A stretch of DNA of 64,000 nt from Campylobacter pinnipediorum subsp. pinnipediorum (GTDB lineage Bacteria; Campylobacterota; Campylobacteria; Campylobacterales; Campylobacteraceae): contig NZ_CP012546.1 in NCBI RefSeq assembly GCF_002021925.1, forward strand, positions 124,001 to 188,000, read 5' to 3'. Below the pieces are notes generated by a model. That model was not told where the DNA came from. It saw only the letters and a list, made by a program, of their open reading frames with translations, and did no database searches. How positions within the stretch are numbered: position 1 is the first letter of the stretch; every line of letters begins with the position of its first letter. Of this stretch, positions 1-10,257 are shown piece after piece. The position numbers and the translations under genes were made by a program.

Positions 1-1064
1 AAAGGTGTTATCTTGCATTTTATCCCCTCTTGACTTATTTCATCGTAGTTTGAGACACTTATGACTTGAAGTTTGCTTATATTGAGTTCTTTAAGTATTG
101 AACGAAGTTTTTGAAATTTCAAAAATACTATTTCGCTTATCCCAAAAGGCACACACAAAATAGCAATTTTTCTATTTGGTAGATAAAAATCAAACTCTTT
201 TGTATAAAATATATCTGTTTTTAGTTTTAATAATTCACAAAAAACAGCATTTTTAAATACAGAGTTAAAATCTTTTTTTAAAACCAAGCTGTTTTTTAAT
301 GCAAAATTTGAAAAAAACACTCTTTTTTTTGCTTTTGCTTCATTAAATTTACTTACATTAACGATAAATCCATTTTGCTCTAACTCGTAAATTTTATTAT
401 ACACACTATCTTTTGAAACTTTTGTTTTTGATTTTATGTTTTTATAGATTTCATAGCTGTTTAGCTCAGATGATATTTGCAAAGCACACTCTTTTAATAG
501 CTCTATCTTTTGTGGTTCAATGGCTCTTTTTAATTCATTTTGTAAAAACTCGGAGTTTTCACTTGGATCTAAAAAAGCACTTCTTACAGCCCCTCCGTGT
601 GCTAAAAAGTGGCTAAAAAGCATTGATTGGTCTATGTTTTTTTTAAAAAATGATATGAATTCCTCGTAGTCTAGATAGTTTAGTTTTAGGTTTGAAAAGC
701 TATCTATTTTTAGATTTACATCATATGTTGAAAAAACTATTTTTTCGCAATGCTTAAAACAGCTTGTTAAATTTGCTATATCGTTTCGACTGATACTTTC
801 AATAGCTAAAACTTTGATATTGTTTTTTATTACAAAATCTTTTAGGTTTTTTAAGACTTGGTCTTTGTCTATTCTTATATCTTTTAGGTTTATATAAAGC
901 CTATCGTTTTGTTTGAATTTGTTTAAATACTCGCATATTAGTGAAGTTTTTCCACTTCCGATACAGCCTGATATTATGGTTTTTGCTGACGTGATAAAAA
1001 CTTTTCGGTTTATAAATTTAAAATTTTTTAAAGGTGCTTGATAAAAAAAGTCTAAATTGTTCAT
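1..1064 (-). CDS. AAA-family ATPase with DUF4143-like C-terminus (3' end outside window)
   Basis: The frame is open from the ATG at 1064 down to base 1, so the C-terminus lies beyond the window. A Walker A motif (GCIGSGKT) sits at residues 33-40. A hydrophobic strand ending in Glu (VLAIES) is a possible but atypical Walker B. The stretch DYEEFISFF resembles the [L/Y]xFEEF motif of AAA_14 ATPases. The later part (FKNAVFCELL, then EFDFYLPN about 20 residues on) resembles the nuclease-like DUF4143 domain that follows AAA_14. Substrate and role are unknown for this family. The start is supported by an AAGGAA ribosome site seven bases upstream, itself part of a palindrome. It is transcribed away from the acc genes, so it is probably its own unit. 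Confidence 0.75.
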   Translation of the reverse strand, partial: MNNLDFFYQAPLKNFKFINRKVFITSAKTIISGCIGSGKTSLICEYLNKFKQNDRLYINLKDIRIDKDQVLKNLKDFVIKNNIKVLAIESISRNDIANLTSCFKHCEKIVFSTYDVNLKIDSFSNLKLNYLDYEEFISFFKKNIDQSMLFSHFLAHGGAVRSAFLDPSENSEFLQNELKRAIEPQKIELLKECALQISSELNSYEIYKNIKSKTKVSKDSVYNKIYELEQNGFIVNVSKFNEAKAKKRVFFSNFALKNSLVLKKDFNSVFKNAVFCELLKLKTDIFYTKEFDFYLPNRKIAILCVPFGISEIVFLKFQKLRSILKELNISKLQVISVSNYDEISQEGIKCKITP

Positions 1065-1068
1065 TTTT

Positions 1069-1085
1069 TTCCTTATTATAAGGAA
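1069..1085 (-). promoter_or_regulatory. 17-bp palindrome at the start of the ATPase gene
   Basis: TTCCTTA-TTA-TAAGGAA is a perfect inverted repeat with 7-base arms and a 3-base centre. It ends five bases before the ATG at 1064. On the minus strand one arm is the ribosome binding site. A TATAAT-like -10 box lies just upstream at 1088-1093, so the palindrome would cover the transcription start and the ribosome site. It could be an autoregulatory operator or a small RNA hairpin over the ribosome site. This is inference only. Confidence 0.35.
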
Positions 1086-1106
1086 TGATTATATCACAAA
1101 ATATCC

Positions 1107-1562
1107 TTATTTTTTATTGCTAAATACCGTATTTGTGCCATCAATTCTAAGATAAACTTTATCTCTACCTTCATACATTGTTATGAGTTTTATTTTTTTG
1201 GTTTCATTGTTATATGTTATGATTTTTTCATAAGGCTCACTCATAAACAAAAACTCGCCTATTTGTTTGCCTATGTGCTCACTCCAAGAACAAACACAAA
1301 CTATAAGACAAATCAAATAAAAAGCTATAATAATCTTTTTAAATCTAAAATATAGCAAAAGATAACCAAGTGTTATTGATATAGGCAAAAGAATATAGAA
1401 GTTTATGTTATCAACAAATATCACATTAAAAAACTCATTTATCACATAATAATCAAAATAATTAATCTTTATTCCAACAAAAATTGTAAACAAAATGGCT
1501 AGCGATAATAGCAAACCTACACAAAATGAGTTAATTAATTTCACAAATTTCCTTAAAAGCAC
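1107..1562 (-). CDS. small membrane protein of unknown function
   Basis: 151 residues with about three hydrophobic segments (roughly 10-32, 52-72 and 75-95), followed by a hydrophilic C-terminal half of about 55 residues rich in Lys and Thr. I recognise no domain. It begins 31 bases after the accC stop on the same strand and is probably read through from accBC. A short hairpin (TTAGGG/CCCTAA, 1565-1581) lies in the gap but has no clear U-run, so it is unlikely to end transcription fully. Topology suggests an inner-membrane anchor with a soluble tail. There is no evidence linking it to acetyl-CoA carboxylase beyond position. Confidence 0.6.
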   Translation of the reverse strand: MLLRKFVKLINSFCVGLLLSLAILFTIFVGIKINYFDYYVINEFFNVIFVDNINFYILLPISITLGYLLLYFRFKKIIIAFYLICLIVCVCSWSEHIGKQIGEFLFMSEPYEKIITYNNETKKIKLITMYEGRDKVYLRIDGTNTVFSNKK

Positions 1563-1593
1563 AATTAGGGGAAAACCCTAACTGCACTTTGCT

Positions 1594-2925
1594 TTAATGC
1601 TTTGATAAATAGTTTGTATCGTAATTATTTGATATAAAATCTTTATTTTTCATCATTTGTATATGAAAATCACGAGTTGTTTTTATGCCGCCTATTATAA
1701 GTTGTTCTAGCGTGATACGCATTTTGTGAATAGCCTTTTCTCTATTGCTATCCCAAACTATCAGCTTTCCTATCATACTATCATAATACGGCGGAACATT
1801 GTAACCTTGATATACGTGGCTATCCATTCTTATATTTCTTCCGCCTGGGCATATGTATTTTGTTATCTCTCCTGGACTTGGAACAAAGCTATTTGGATCT
1901 TCTGCTGTGATACGACACTCTATCGCATGACCATTTAGATTTATGCTATCTTGTGATGGTAGTTTTTCACCTTGTGCTATTCTTATCATCCACTCAATAA
2001 GATCAAGTCCGCTTACCATTTCGCTAACACAATGCTCAACTTGCAAACGAGTATTCATCTCAATGAAATAAAAATTCAAATCCCTATCAACCAAAAACTC
2101 AAATGTTCCAGCACCCTCATACCCTATAGCTTTTGTAGCTCTTACTGCTGTTTCGTGAAGCTTTTGTCTAGTTTTTTCATCAAGCAATACAGCCGGACTT
2201 TCTTCTATAAGTTTTTGGTGCCTTCTTTGCATAGAACAGTCTCTTTCGCCAACGTGAATAACATTTCCGTGACTATCTCCAAGAACTTGAACTTCTATGT
2301 GTCTTGGGTTTAAGATGTATTTTTCCATATACATAGTTCCGTCGCCAAATGCTGTTACTGCTTCACTTTCAGCTGACCAGAACGCCTTTTCTAGATCCTC
2401 TTCTTTTTCAACGACACGCATTCCTCTTCCGCCACCACCAGCTGCGGCTTTGATGATAACCGGATAGCCTATTTTGGCTGCTAATTCTTTTGCGAATTTA
2501 ACATCTTTTATAGCACCATCAGAACCTGGTATTACAGGAACTCCAGCTCTTTGCATTACTTGCTTAGCCTTGCTTTTATCGCTCATTATAGCCATAGCTT
2601 GTATGCTTGGTCCTATAAATTTTAAATTATGGTATTCGCAAATTTCAACGAAATTTTGATTTTCACTTAAAAATCCATATCCGGGAAATATCGCGTCAGC
2701 TTCACTTATTTCAGCTGCTGAAATAATCGCTGGTATATTTAAGTAGCTATCACTTGAACGAGGATTTCCTATACAAATGGCTGCATCAGCGTATTTTACA
2801 TAAAGGGCATCTTTATCAGCTGTAGAATAAACAACTATCGCCTCTTTACCCATTTCTTTTATAGTTTTTAATGCACGAAGAGCTATCTCTCCTCTATTTG
2901 CTATTAAAATTTTATTTATTTGCAT
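1594..2925 (-). CDS. accC: acetyl-CoA carboxylase, biotin carboxylase subunit
   Basis: Catalyses ATP-dependent carboxylation of the biotin on AccB, the first half-reaction of malonyl-CoA formation for fatty acid synthesis. At 443 residues it has the normal length. It shows the N-terminal biotin-carboxylase fold (KILIANRGEIA), the glycine-rich ATP-grasp loop GGGGRGM (163-169), ERDCSMQRR (227-235) and the metal/ATP motif EMNTRLQVEH (289-298). Its ATG overlaps the accB stop by one base, so the two are translationally coupled. The carboxyltransferase alpha subunit accA is in this window at 47.9 kb; accD is not here. Confidence 0.97.
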   Translation of the reverse strand: MQINKILIANRGEIALRALKTIKEMGKEAIVVYSTADKDALYVKYADAAICIGNPRSSDSYLNIPAIISAAEISEADAIFPGYGFLSENQNFVEICEYHNLKFIGPSIQAMAIMSDKSKAKQVMQRAGVPVIPGSDGAIKDVKFAKELAAKIGYPVIIKAAAGGGGRGMRVVEKEEDLEKAFWSAESEAVTAFGDGTMYMEKYILNPRHIEVQVLGDSHGNVIHVGERDCSMQRRHQKLIEESPAVLLDEKTRQKLHETAVRATKAIGYEGAGTFEFLVDRDLNFYFIEMNTRLQVEHCVSEMVSGLDLIEWMIRIAQGEKLPSQDSINLNGHAIECRITAEDPNSFVPSPGEITKYICPGGRNIRMDSHVYQGYNVPPYYDSMIGKLIVWDSNREKAIHKMRITLEQLIIGGIKTTRDFHIQMMKNKDFISNNYDTNYLSKH

Positions 2926-3365
2926 TATAGTTTCTCCACCGCAAATAATGCCATACCAAACTCAACTGGCTGACCATCAGCTACTAAAATTTCAGAAATT
3001 TGACAATCATACTCAGCCTCTAAATCGTTCATTATTTTCATAGCCTCAATAATGCCTATAACTTCGCCTTTTCTTACCTTTTGTCCAACTTTTACAAAAG
3101 ATGAAGCACCCGGGCTAGGAGCTGAATAAAATGTTCCTACCATAGGTGAGTTTAATGTATTTTTGGCAGTTGTTGCTGGTTTTTCATTTACAACTTGAAC
3201 GTTTATAGGTGTCGGTGCCGGTGAAGCAGCTGGTGCGGCTGGTTTTTCCAATGTTTCTGTCTGTTTTTCAAGCTCAATTTCAAAATCGCCTTCTTTTATA
3301 CGAATTTTGTTTATGTCTTTTTTTTCAAATAGCTCAATTATATGTTTGATATCTTCTTTTTTCAT
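2925..3365 (-). CDS. accB: acetyl-CoA carboxylase biotin carboxyl carrier protein
   Basis: 146 residues: an N-terminal region (1-40), a flexible Ala/Pro-rich linker (about 41-65) and a C-terminal biotinyl domain carrying EAMKIMN, with Lys110 as the expected biotin attachment site. It carries CO2 between AccC and the carboxyltransferase. First gene of the accB-accC pair, with an AGGAG-type ribosome site just before its ATG. The divergent 216-base gap to dcd should hold the promoters of both units. Confidence 0.97.
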   Translation of the reverse strand: MKKEDIKHIIELFEKKDINKIRIKEGDFEIELEKQTETLEKPAAPAASPAPTPINVQVVNEKPATTAKNTLNSPMVGTFYSAPSPGASSFVKVGQKVRKGEVIGIIEAMKIMNDLEAEYDCQISEILVADGQPVEFGMALFAVEKL

Positions 3366-3546
3366 AAAAATCTCCTAAAATTACAAATCAAAATACTACT
3401 ATTTTATCAAAAAATATCAAATTTAAAGCTTACTTTTGTTTTTGTAGTATAAAAAATATTATTATTTGCTTGTCTTGGATATAAAGTTTTTATCTAAAAA
3501 ACGATATATTTCATTACAAATAGTTTTAAAATTAAGCTTTATATTA

Positions 3547-3555
3547 TGGTATAAT
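3547..3555 (+). promoter_or_regulatory. -10 promoter element for dcd and the pse genes
   Basis: TGGTATAAT matches the -10 consensus, with no strong -35 upstream but T-rich stretches, as is usual for sigma-70 promoters in Campylobacter. It lies 27 bases before the dcd ATG, which is followed after 45 bases by pseB. It is the best candidate driver for dcd and possibly the whole dcd-pseBCFG run. Confidence 0.5.
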
Positions 3556-3581
3556 TTTACGAAATTTGATCAAGGAAAAAA

Positions 3582-4142
3582 ATGGGACTTAAAAGCGATA
3601 CTTGGATAAGAAAGATGAGTTTAGAGCACGATATGATTTCTCCTTTTTGTGAAGAACAGATAGGTAAGGGTGTTGTTAGTTATGGACTTTCAAGCTATGG
3701 ATATGATATCAGGGTTGGTGATGAGTTTAAAATTTTTACAAATATAGGTGGAACGATAGTTGATCCAAAAAATTTTAATGAAAAAAATGTAGTTGATTTT
3801 AAAGGTGATGTTTGCATTGTTCCGCCAAATTCTTTTGCTCTTGCAAGGACTATTGAGTATTTTAATATGCCAAATGATGTTTTAGCTATTTGTCTTGGTA
3901 AAAGCACATACGCAAGATGTGGAATAATAGTAAATGTTACACCTTTTGAGCCAGGTTTTAAGGGTCATATAACAATTGAAATTTCAAATACCACCCCTTT
4001 GCCGGCTAAAATTTATGCAAATGAAGGTATAGCACAGGTATTGTTTTTGCAAGGCGATGAGGCTTGTGAAGTAACTTATGCTGATAAAAATGGAAAATAT
4101 CAAAGCCAAGAGGGCATAACACTGCCTAGAATTTTAAAATAA
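3582..4142 (+). CDS. dcd: dCTP deaminase
   Basis: Deaminates dCTP to dUTP in pyrimidine deoxynucleotide supply for dTTP. The 186-residue length fits the proteobacterial enzyme (Dcd/dUTPase fold, homotrimer). Family signatures include [14 protein letters not shown] near the N-terminus, [11 protein letters not shown] in the middle and a catalytic Glu in [14 protein letters not shown]. The gene is preceded by AAGGAAA and followed 45 bases later by pseB on the same strand, the same dcd-pseB-pseC order I recall from C. jejuni. There is no functional link to glycosylation; the neighbourhood is a conserved gene order only. Confidence 0.95.
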   Translation: MGLKSDTWIRKMSLEHDMISPFCEEQIGKGVVSYGLSSYGYDIRVGDEFKIFTNIGGTIVDPKNFNEKNVVDFKGDVCIVPPNSFALARTIEYFNMPNDVLAICLGKSTYARCGIIVNVTPFEPGFKGHITIEISNTTPLPAKIYANEGIAQVLFLQGDEACEVTYADKNGKYQSQEGITLPRILK

Positions 4143-4175
4143 TTTAATTTTAAAATATATTTTTGGTTTATATGA

Positions 4176-6279
<2,104 letters not shown>

Positions 6280-6283
<4 letters not shown>

Positions 6284-6957
6284 ACTTATGTGTAATTCCG
6301 GCTCGTGGTGGAAGCAAAAGAATACCCAAAAAAAATATTAAAGATTTTTTAGGAAAACCACTTATAGCTTATAGTATCCAAACGGCTTTAAGCTCAAAGA
6401 TATTTGATGAGGTTATAGTAAGCACAGATGATAAAGATATAGCTGATGTTGCGATAAAATTTGGTGCAAAAGTGCCATTTTTTAGAGATGAAAAATTAAG
6501 CGATGATTATGCTTCTAGTGTTGATGTTGTGATAGATGCCATAAAAAAAATGGATGAAAGATATCAAAATATATGCTGTTTGTATGCAACCGCACCTTTA
6601 TTAAAATATCAAATTCTAATGAAAGCTTATGATGAATTTATAAGTTCAAATAGTAATTTTTTATTTTCTGTTTGTGAGTTTTCTTATCCTATACAAAGGG
6701 CTTTAATGCTTGATGAAAACAAATCTGTAAGTATGTTTTATCCGGAGTATTTTAACTCTCGTTCACAGGATTTACAAAAGTCATATCACGATGCCGGTCA
6801 GTTTTATTTTGGTAAAAGAGAGGCTTGGCTAGACAATAAAAATATTTTTAAAGATAATTCAAAGGCATTTGTTCTACCTTATAATTTGGTTTGTGATATA
6901 GACACATTGCAAGATTTTGAATTTGCACAAAAGCTCTATCAAATAAATGCTATTTGA
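6280..6957 (+). CDS. pseF: pseudaminic acid cytidylyltransferase
   Basis: Activates pseudaminic acid with CTP to CMP-pseudaminic acid, the donor used by Maf-type flagellin glycosyltransferases. 225 residues, with the nucleotidyltransferase start CVIPARGGSKRIPKKN typical of the NeuA/PseF/KdsB group and the later YHDAGQFYFG motif typical of PseF. It overlaps pseC by four bases and pseG by eleven. In C. jejuni, as I recall, pseF lies some genes away from pseC; here they are directly joined. Confidence 0.94.
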
Positions 6958-7816
6958 AAAAATACAAAACCTAAAAACCCTAATCCGTTCTGATAGTAGT
7001 TCAGATATAGGCCTTGGCCATATAAAAAGAGATTTAGTCCTTGCAAAAAAGATAAAAGATGTCAGCTTTGCTTGTATGAACTTAGAAGGAAATATCATAA
7101 ATGAAATTTCATATCCTACGTATATATTACAAAGCGATGATTTAAGCGAGCTTATAAAGCTCATCAAAACAGAAAAAATAGAACTTTTGATAATAGACCA
7201 TTATGGCATAAGCTTTGAAGATGAAAAATACATCAAGGATCAAACCGGAGTTAAAATTTTAAGCTTTGATGATGAGTATAAAGAGCATTATTGCGATTTT
7301 TTGTTAAATGTAAATTTATTTGCAAAGAGTGAAAACTACAACGGACTATTGGCAAAAGATACAGAAATCTATTGTGGTGCTAGGTTTGTTTTGGTTAGAG
7401 ATGAGTTTTATGTTGAAAGTAAGATTTTAAGAGATAAAAAATTTGATTATTTTGTTAGTATAGGTGGAAGTGATATACTTGGTTTGGGCTTTGAAATTTC
7501 AAAAAAACTTCTATCAAAAGGTGCTTTTGTTTCAATGGCAACCACAAATGCAAACAAGCAACTTAACGAGCTTGAAAAATTATCAACACAATATCAAAAT
7601 TTCACACTTTATATAAACTCAGACAATATAGCAAAGATAATGAATGAAAGTCGTGAGCTTATTATACAAGCTAGTTCATTTATAAATGAAGCCTTTGTTT
7701 TAAAATCTAAATTTAAAGCCATAAAAACCGCTAAAAATCAAGAAAAGATGTATGAATGGCTTTTGCAAAATGGCTATGATGTTTATAATGCTGATGATAT
7801 TTTAAAGTTTTTATAA
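6947..7816 (+). CDS. pseG: UDP-2,4-diacetamido-2,4,6-trideoxy-L-altrose hydrolase
   Basis: Removes UDP from the diacetylated altrose intermediate, just before condensation by PseI. 289 residues of GT-B-like fold. Hallmarks are RSDSSSDIGLGHIKRDL (residues about 14-30; the His is the proposed catalytic residue), IIDHYGIS and SIGGSD. Compared with the C. jejuni protein as I remember it, there are about ten extra N-terminal residues before the conserved strand, part of the overlap with pseF. The acetyltransferase gene pseH, which often follows, is absent; thiM comes next behind its own promoter. Confidence 0.93.
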   Translation: MLFEKIQNLKTLIRSDSSSDIGLGHIKRDLVLAKKIKDVSFACMNLEGNIINEISYPTYILQSDDLSELIKLIKTEKIELLIIDHYGISFEDEKYIKDQTGVKILSFDDEYKEHYCDFLLNVNLFAKSENYNGLLAKDTEIYCGARFVLVRDEFYVESKILRDKKFDYFVSIGGSDILGLGFEISKKLLSKGAFVSMATTNANKQLNELEKLSTQYQNFTLYINSDNIAKIMNESRELIIQASSFINEAFVLKSKFKAIKTAKNQEKMYEWLLQNGYDVYNADDILKFL

Positions 7817-7842
7817 GTTAATAATAAAATTATTGGTTATGT

Positions 7843-7881
7843 TATAATTCCTGAGTTTTTTAAAAATACTAAGGAATTATA
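7843..7881 (+). promoter_or_regulatory. thiM promoter and inverted repeat over its ribosome site
   Basis: TATAAT (7843-7848) is a good -10 box. The same bases begin a perfect 10-bp inverted repeat, TATAATTCCT (7843-7852) with AGGAATTATA (7872-7881), spaced by 19 bases. The right arm contains the AAGGAA ribosome site and the first base of the thiM start. A transcript from this promoter would lack the left arm. A transcript reading through from pseG would include both arms and could hide the ribosome site. No TPP-riboswitch core is present in the 64-base gap. Confidence 0.4.
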
Positions 7882-8696
7882 TGGAAATTTTATCACAAAT
7901 TCGCTTACTAAAACCGCTTGTTCACTGTATAACAAATTATGTAACAGCGAATGATGTTGCAAATGCTCTTATTTCGCTTGGTGCATCGCCTGTTATGGCT
8001 GATGATGAAAAAGAAGTTGAGGAGATGGTTAGCATATCTAACGCTTTGGTTATAAACATAGGCACATTAAACGAAAGAACTATAACATCTATGATAAAGG
8101 CTGGTAAAAAAGCAAATGAGCTAAATATCCCTGTGGTGCTTGATCCGGTTGGTGCTGGTGCTACGACATTTAGGACACAAACGGCTTTAAAATTGATAGA
8201 AAATATAAAATTTAGCATTATAAGAGGCAATGTTTCTGAAATCTCAGCCCTTGTTGGAGAAGACATTAAATCTCGTGGTGTAGATACAAGCAATGATAGC
8301 GCCGAGCTTGGATTGGAAGAGATAGTAAAACGCGCATCTGCTTTATGGCAATTATCAAAATCCGTTGTTGTGGTTTCTGGTAAGATGGATGTTGTGCTAG
8401 AAGGAAATAATGTAGCTGTTGGTGAAAACGGACATGAGATTATGACAAAAGTAACCGGAAGCGGTTGTATGCTTTCAGCTGCGTTAGCAGCATTTGCGGC
8501 CAGTGGAGAAGATATGTTTCAAGCTGCATTATATGGTGTTTTGTCATTTGGAATTTGTGGAGAAATGGCTAATGATTTGATGAAAAATAGGGATGCAAAT
8601 GCCAGCTATAGGAATTATCTTATTAATGAACTATCAAACATTGATGATTCAACTGTTGAGCTTAGAAAGATGGTTCGTAGTAATTTAGGAATATGA
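7881..8696 (+). CDS. thiM: hydroxyethylthiazole kinase
   Basis: Phosphorylates 4-methyl-5-hydroxyethylthiazole so that thiamine can be rebuilt from salvaged thiazole. 271 residues of the ribokinase-like ThiM family. Visible signatures are PLVHCITNYVTANDVAN at the N-terminus, DPVGAGAT (about 90-97), RGNVSEI and the C-terminal catalytic loop TGSGCMLSA, with its cysteine. The usual loop is TGTGC; the Thr-to-Ser change is conservative. No thiE or thiD lies beside it, so this is a single salvage gene with its own promoter between the pse genes and an uncharacterised segment. Confidence 0.95.
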   Translation: MEILSQIRLLKPLVHCITNYVTANDVANALISLGASPVMADDEKEVEEMVSISNALVINIGTLNERTITSMIKAGKKANELNIPVVLDPVGAGATTFRTQTALKLIENIKFSIIRGNVSEISALVGEDIKSRGVDTSNDSAELGLEEIVKRASALWQLSKSVVVVSGKMDVVLEGNNVAVGENGHEIMTKVTGSGCMLSAALAAFAASGEDMFQAALYGVLSFGICGEMANDLMKNRDANASYRNYLINELSNIDDSTVELRKMVRSNLGI

Positions 8697-8762
8697 GTTA
8701 AATTATTAAAATATTTTTGTCTATCCTTGTCGTAAAGCTTCCTTAGCTATAAAATATAGAGC

Positions 8763-9179
8763 ATGAAGCTAAACGATAATGGCTCAATAACACTTAAATT
8801 TGATAGTGGAAGAATGATAGCGGTAAAAGAGCTATACAACTATACCGGCAGGCTAAATACTACAATAGACAAGAAAGCTACTACAAATCTTGAAGTTAAA
8901 AATATGACAGAAGAAGAGCTTAATAAAATAGATTTTGCAAATATAGGCATAAGAGAAAAAGCCAAAAACAAAGAAGAATATGGTTTTAAAAGTTTAAGGG
9001 AGATAGGGGCTACAGCCATAAAAAAGGCAATAGGGGAAGATAACGAAGTTAATTTCCTGATACACCTAGCAGGGGATAAACTTATAAGCACAAACGAGCT
9101 TTATAACATTATGTATATCAAACATACCATACAAAATGAAAAGCCTATGCTTCGTAAAAAGGTTGATGTAAGGATATAA
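8763..9179 (+). CDS. hypothetical protein
   Basis: 138 residues, Lys/Glu-rich, soluble, with no signal peptide or membrane segment and no domain I recognise. The reading frame is clean. A TATAAA-like box sits only about ten bases before the ATG at 8763 and no clear Shine-Dalgarno sequence is visible. The message would therefore be nearly leaderless, or the ORF is the 3' remnant of a longer gene. It starts an accessory-looking segment (8.7-10.0 kb) of unknown genes between thiM and the ribosomal operon and converges on the next gene. Confidence 0.5.
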   Translation: MKLNDNGSITLKFDSGRMIAVKELYNYTGRLNTTIDKKATTNLEVKNMTEEELNKIDFANIGIREKAKNKEEYGFKSLREIGATAIKKAIGEDNEVNFLIHLAGDKLISTNELYNIMYIKHTIQNEKPMLRKKVDVRI

Positions 9180-9243
9180 ACAAAACTATAAGCAAAATAT
9201 CTTCGGTAATATAGCCAATAAAAAAATATAATATTTATTTATA

Positions 9244-9645
9244 CTAAGCTAGTTTATCAACTCTACTTTGTGCTACTTTTTTAAGTATGTCAAATGTATT
9301 TTTACCCAAATCAAACTCTCGCTTTACGATTTCATATATCTTTTTTATTTCGTTTGTTGCTTCATCTTTGTAGGTTGTGCTTTTACTGACAGCTTGGATT
9401 GGTTTAAATTTATTATCTTTGTTCTTTTCTTCTGTTTCTTGTGACTTATCTTTTTGTTCTTTGATAAGTTCATTTAAGATATTGATAGCATTTTTGGCAT
9501 CATCATCACTTATAGTTAGATTAAATCTTTCTTTAAGTGTATGTTTAGCCCACTCTGTCTTAAACTCATCTATGCTTAAATCTTGGTCTAATATTTCGGT
9601 ATCTTTTCTACCATAAAATAGCAAAACACCAGCAGTTTCAGACAT
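9244..9645 (-). CDS. hypothetical protein, probable C-terminal part of a split gene
   Basis: 133 residues from the ATG at 9645, but the same frame stays open upstream to about 9699 and continues the preceding ORF (9684-9989) if the ribosome slips back one base at an A-run. In the extended frame the protein begins GLYSVDEIIKTLHHEL before the ATG, which reads as natural coding sequence. No ribosome site is obvious before the internal ATG. It is charged, with a Lys/Glu/Asn-rich middle (about 70-90) that may be a linker or coil. Function unknown. The joined product would have about 248 residues. Confidence 0.55.
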   Translation of the reverse strand: MSETAGVLLFYGRKDTEILDQDLSIDEFKTEWAKHTLKERFNLTISDDDAKNAINILNELIKEQKDKSQETEEKNKDNKFKPIQAVSKSTTYKDEATNEIKKIYEIVKREFDLGKNTFDILKKVAQSRVDKLA

Positions 9646-9683
9646 ATATCGTAGCTCGTGATGAAGGGTTTTTATAATTTCAT

Positions 9684-9989
9684 CTACGCTATATAGTCCT
9701 TTTTCTTTTGGTCGTTAAGTCTTCGTTCTATGTGATAGCCTAAAGCCCCACTCTCATCAATAAAATCCTTTAATTCTTTTATTTGCTCTTGTGAAAAATC
9801 AGGGTCTAAACCCTTAAGCTTACCCCAAATGCTTACTTTTGGATTTTCATCTTTTGTATATCCACTCATTGGAGCATCTGTGTGATATTTCTTAGCATAC
9901 CAAGGTCTTTCTGAGAACTTTTGATTAGGAGAAATAGATTCGATTCCGGGATTATAGTTAAGCGGATTTTGCGGGAGTGTTAAGCTCAT
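9684..9989 (-). CDS. hypothetical protein, probable N-terminal part of a split gene
   Basis: 101 residues from an ATG at 9989, preceded by AAAGGAT. Pro/Asn-rich N-terminus (LPQNPLNYNPG), then an acidic helical part ending ERRLNDQKKKDYIA. The stop follows an AAG-AAA-AAG run at 9699-9707. One extra A, or a -1 slip there, would join it to the 9244-9645 frame with no other stop between. No signal peptide or recognised domain. It reads away from the ribosomal operon and shares the 385-base upstream gap. Confidence 0.55.
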   Translation of the reverse strand: MSLTLPQNPLNYNPGIESISPNQKFSERPWYAKKYHTDAPMSGYTKDENPKVSIWGKLKGLDPDFSQEQIKELKDFIDESGALGYHIERRLNDQKKKDYIA

Positions 9990-10162
9990 TGTCTTATATC
10001 CTTTGAGATATTTTATAATACATCGGCAAAAATTTAAAAAACATTTATAGTTTTAACGCTAAAAAAGAGATTTTTAATTAAAATATACAACTTAGATAAT
10101 TTTAGTTTTTAATGAGATTTTGCTAGGTTGATTAAAAATTTATGCTTTATTGCTGGATATAT

Positions 10163-10189
10163 ATTTTTTCCTTTTTATAAGGAAAAAAT
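10163..10189. terminator. 11-bp perfect hairpin, possible insulator/terminator
   Basis: ATTTTTTCCTT and AAGGAAAAAAT flank the five-base loop TTTAT. The stem is AT-rich with only two G-C pairs but has runs of A and T on both sides, like a weak bidirectional terminator. It lies 34 bases before the -35 box of the rpsJ promoter, where it could insulate the operon. It could equally be a protein-binding palindrome. Confidence 0.35.
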
Positions 10190-10222
10190 AATTTAATTTT
10201 TTAACAAATTCTACTGTTTTTC

Positions 10223-10251
10223 TTGACTTTAATAGGGACTTTTTGTAAAAT
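10223..10251 (+). promoter_or_regulatory. sigma-70 promoter of the S10-spc operon
   Basis: TTGACT (10223-10228) and TAAAAT (10246-10251) are spaced by 17 bases, with a TTTTG just before the -10. This is one of the best -35/-10 pairs in the window and fits a strongly expressed ribosomal operon. It predicts a start near 10258 and a leader of about 115 bases before rpsJ. Confidence 0.7.
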
Positions 10252-10257
10252 CACAAT

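Noticed and set aside
413-616. Plus-strand ORF of 67 codons near the left end
   Set aside because: Lies fully inside the minus-strand ATPase gene, which has a Walker A motif and continuous frame; no ribosome site.
7817-7880. Possible TPP riboswitch before thiM
   Set aside because: The gap is only 64 bases. A CCTGAG is present, but the other conserved TPP-binding elements are absent and there is no room for the structure.
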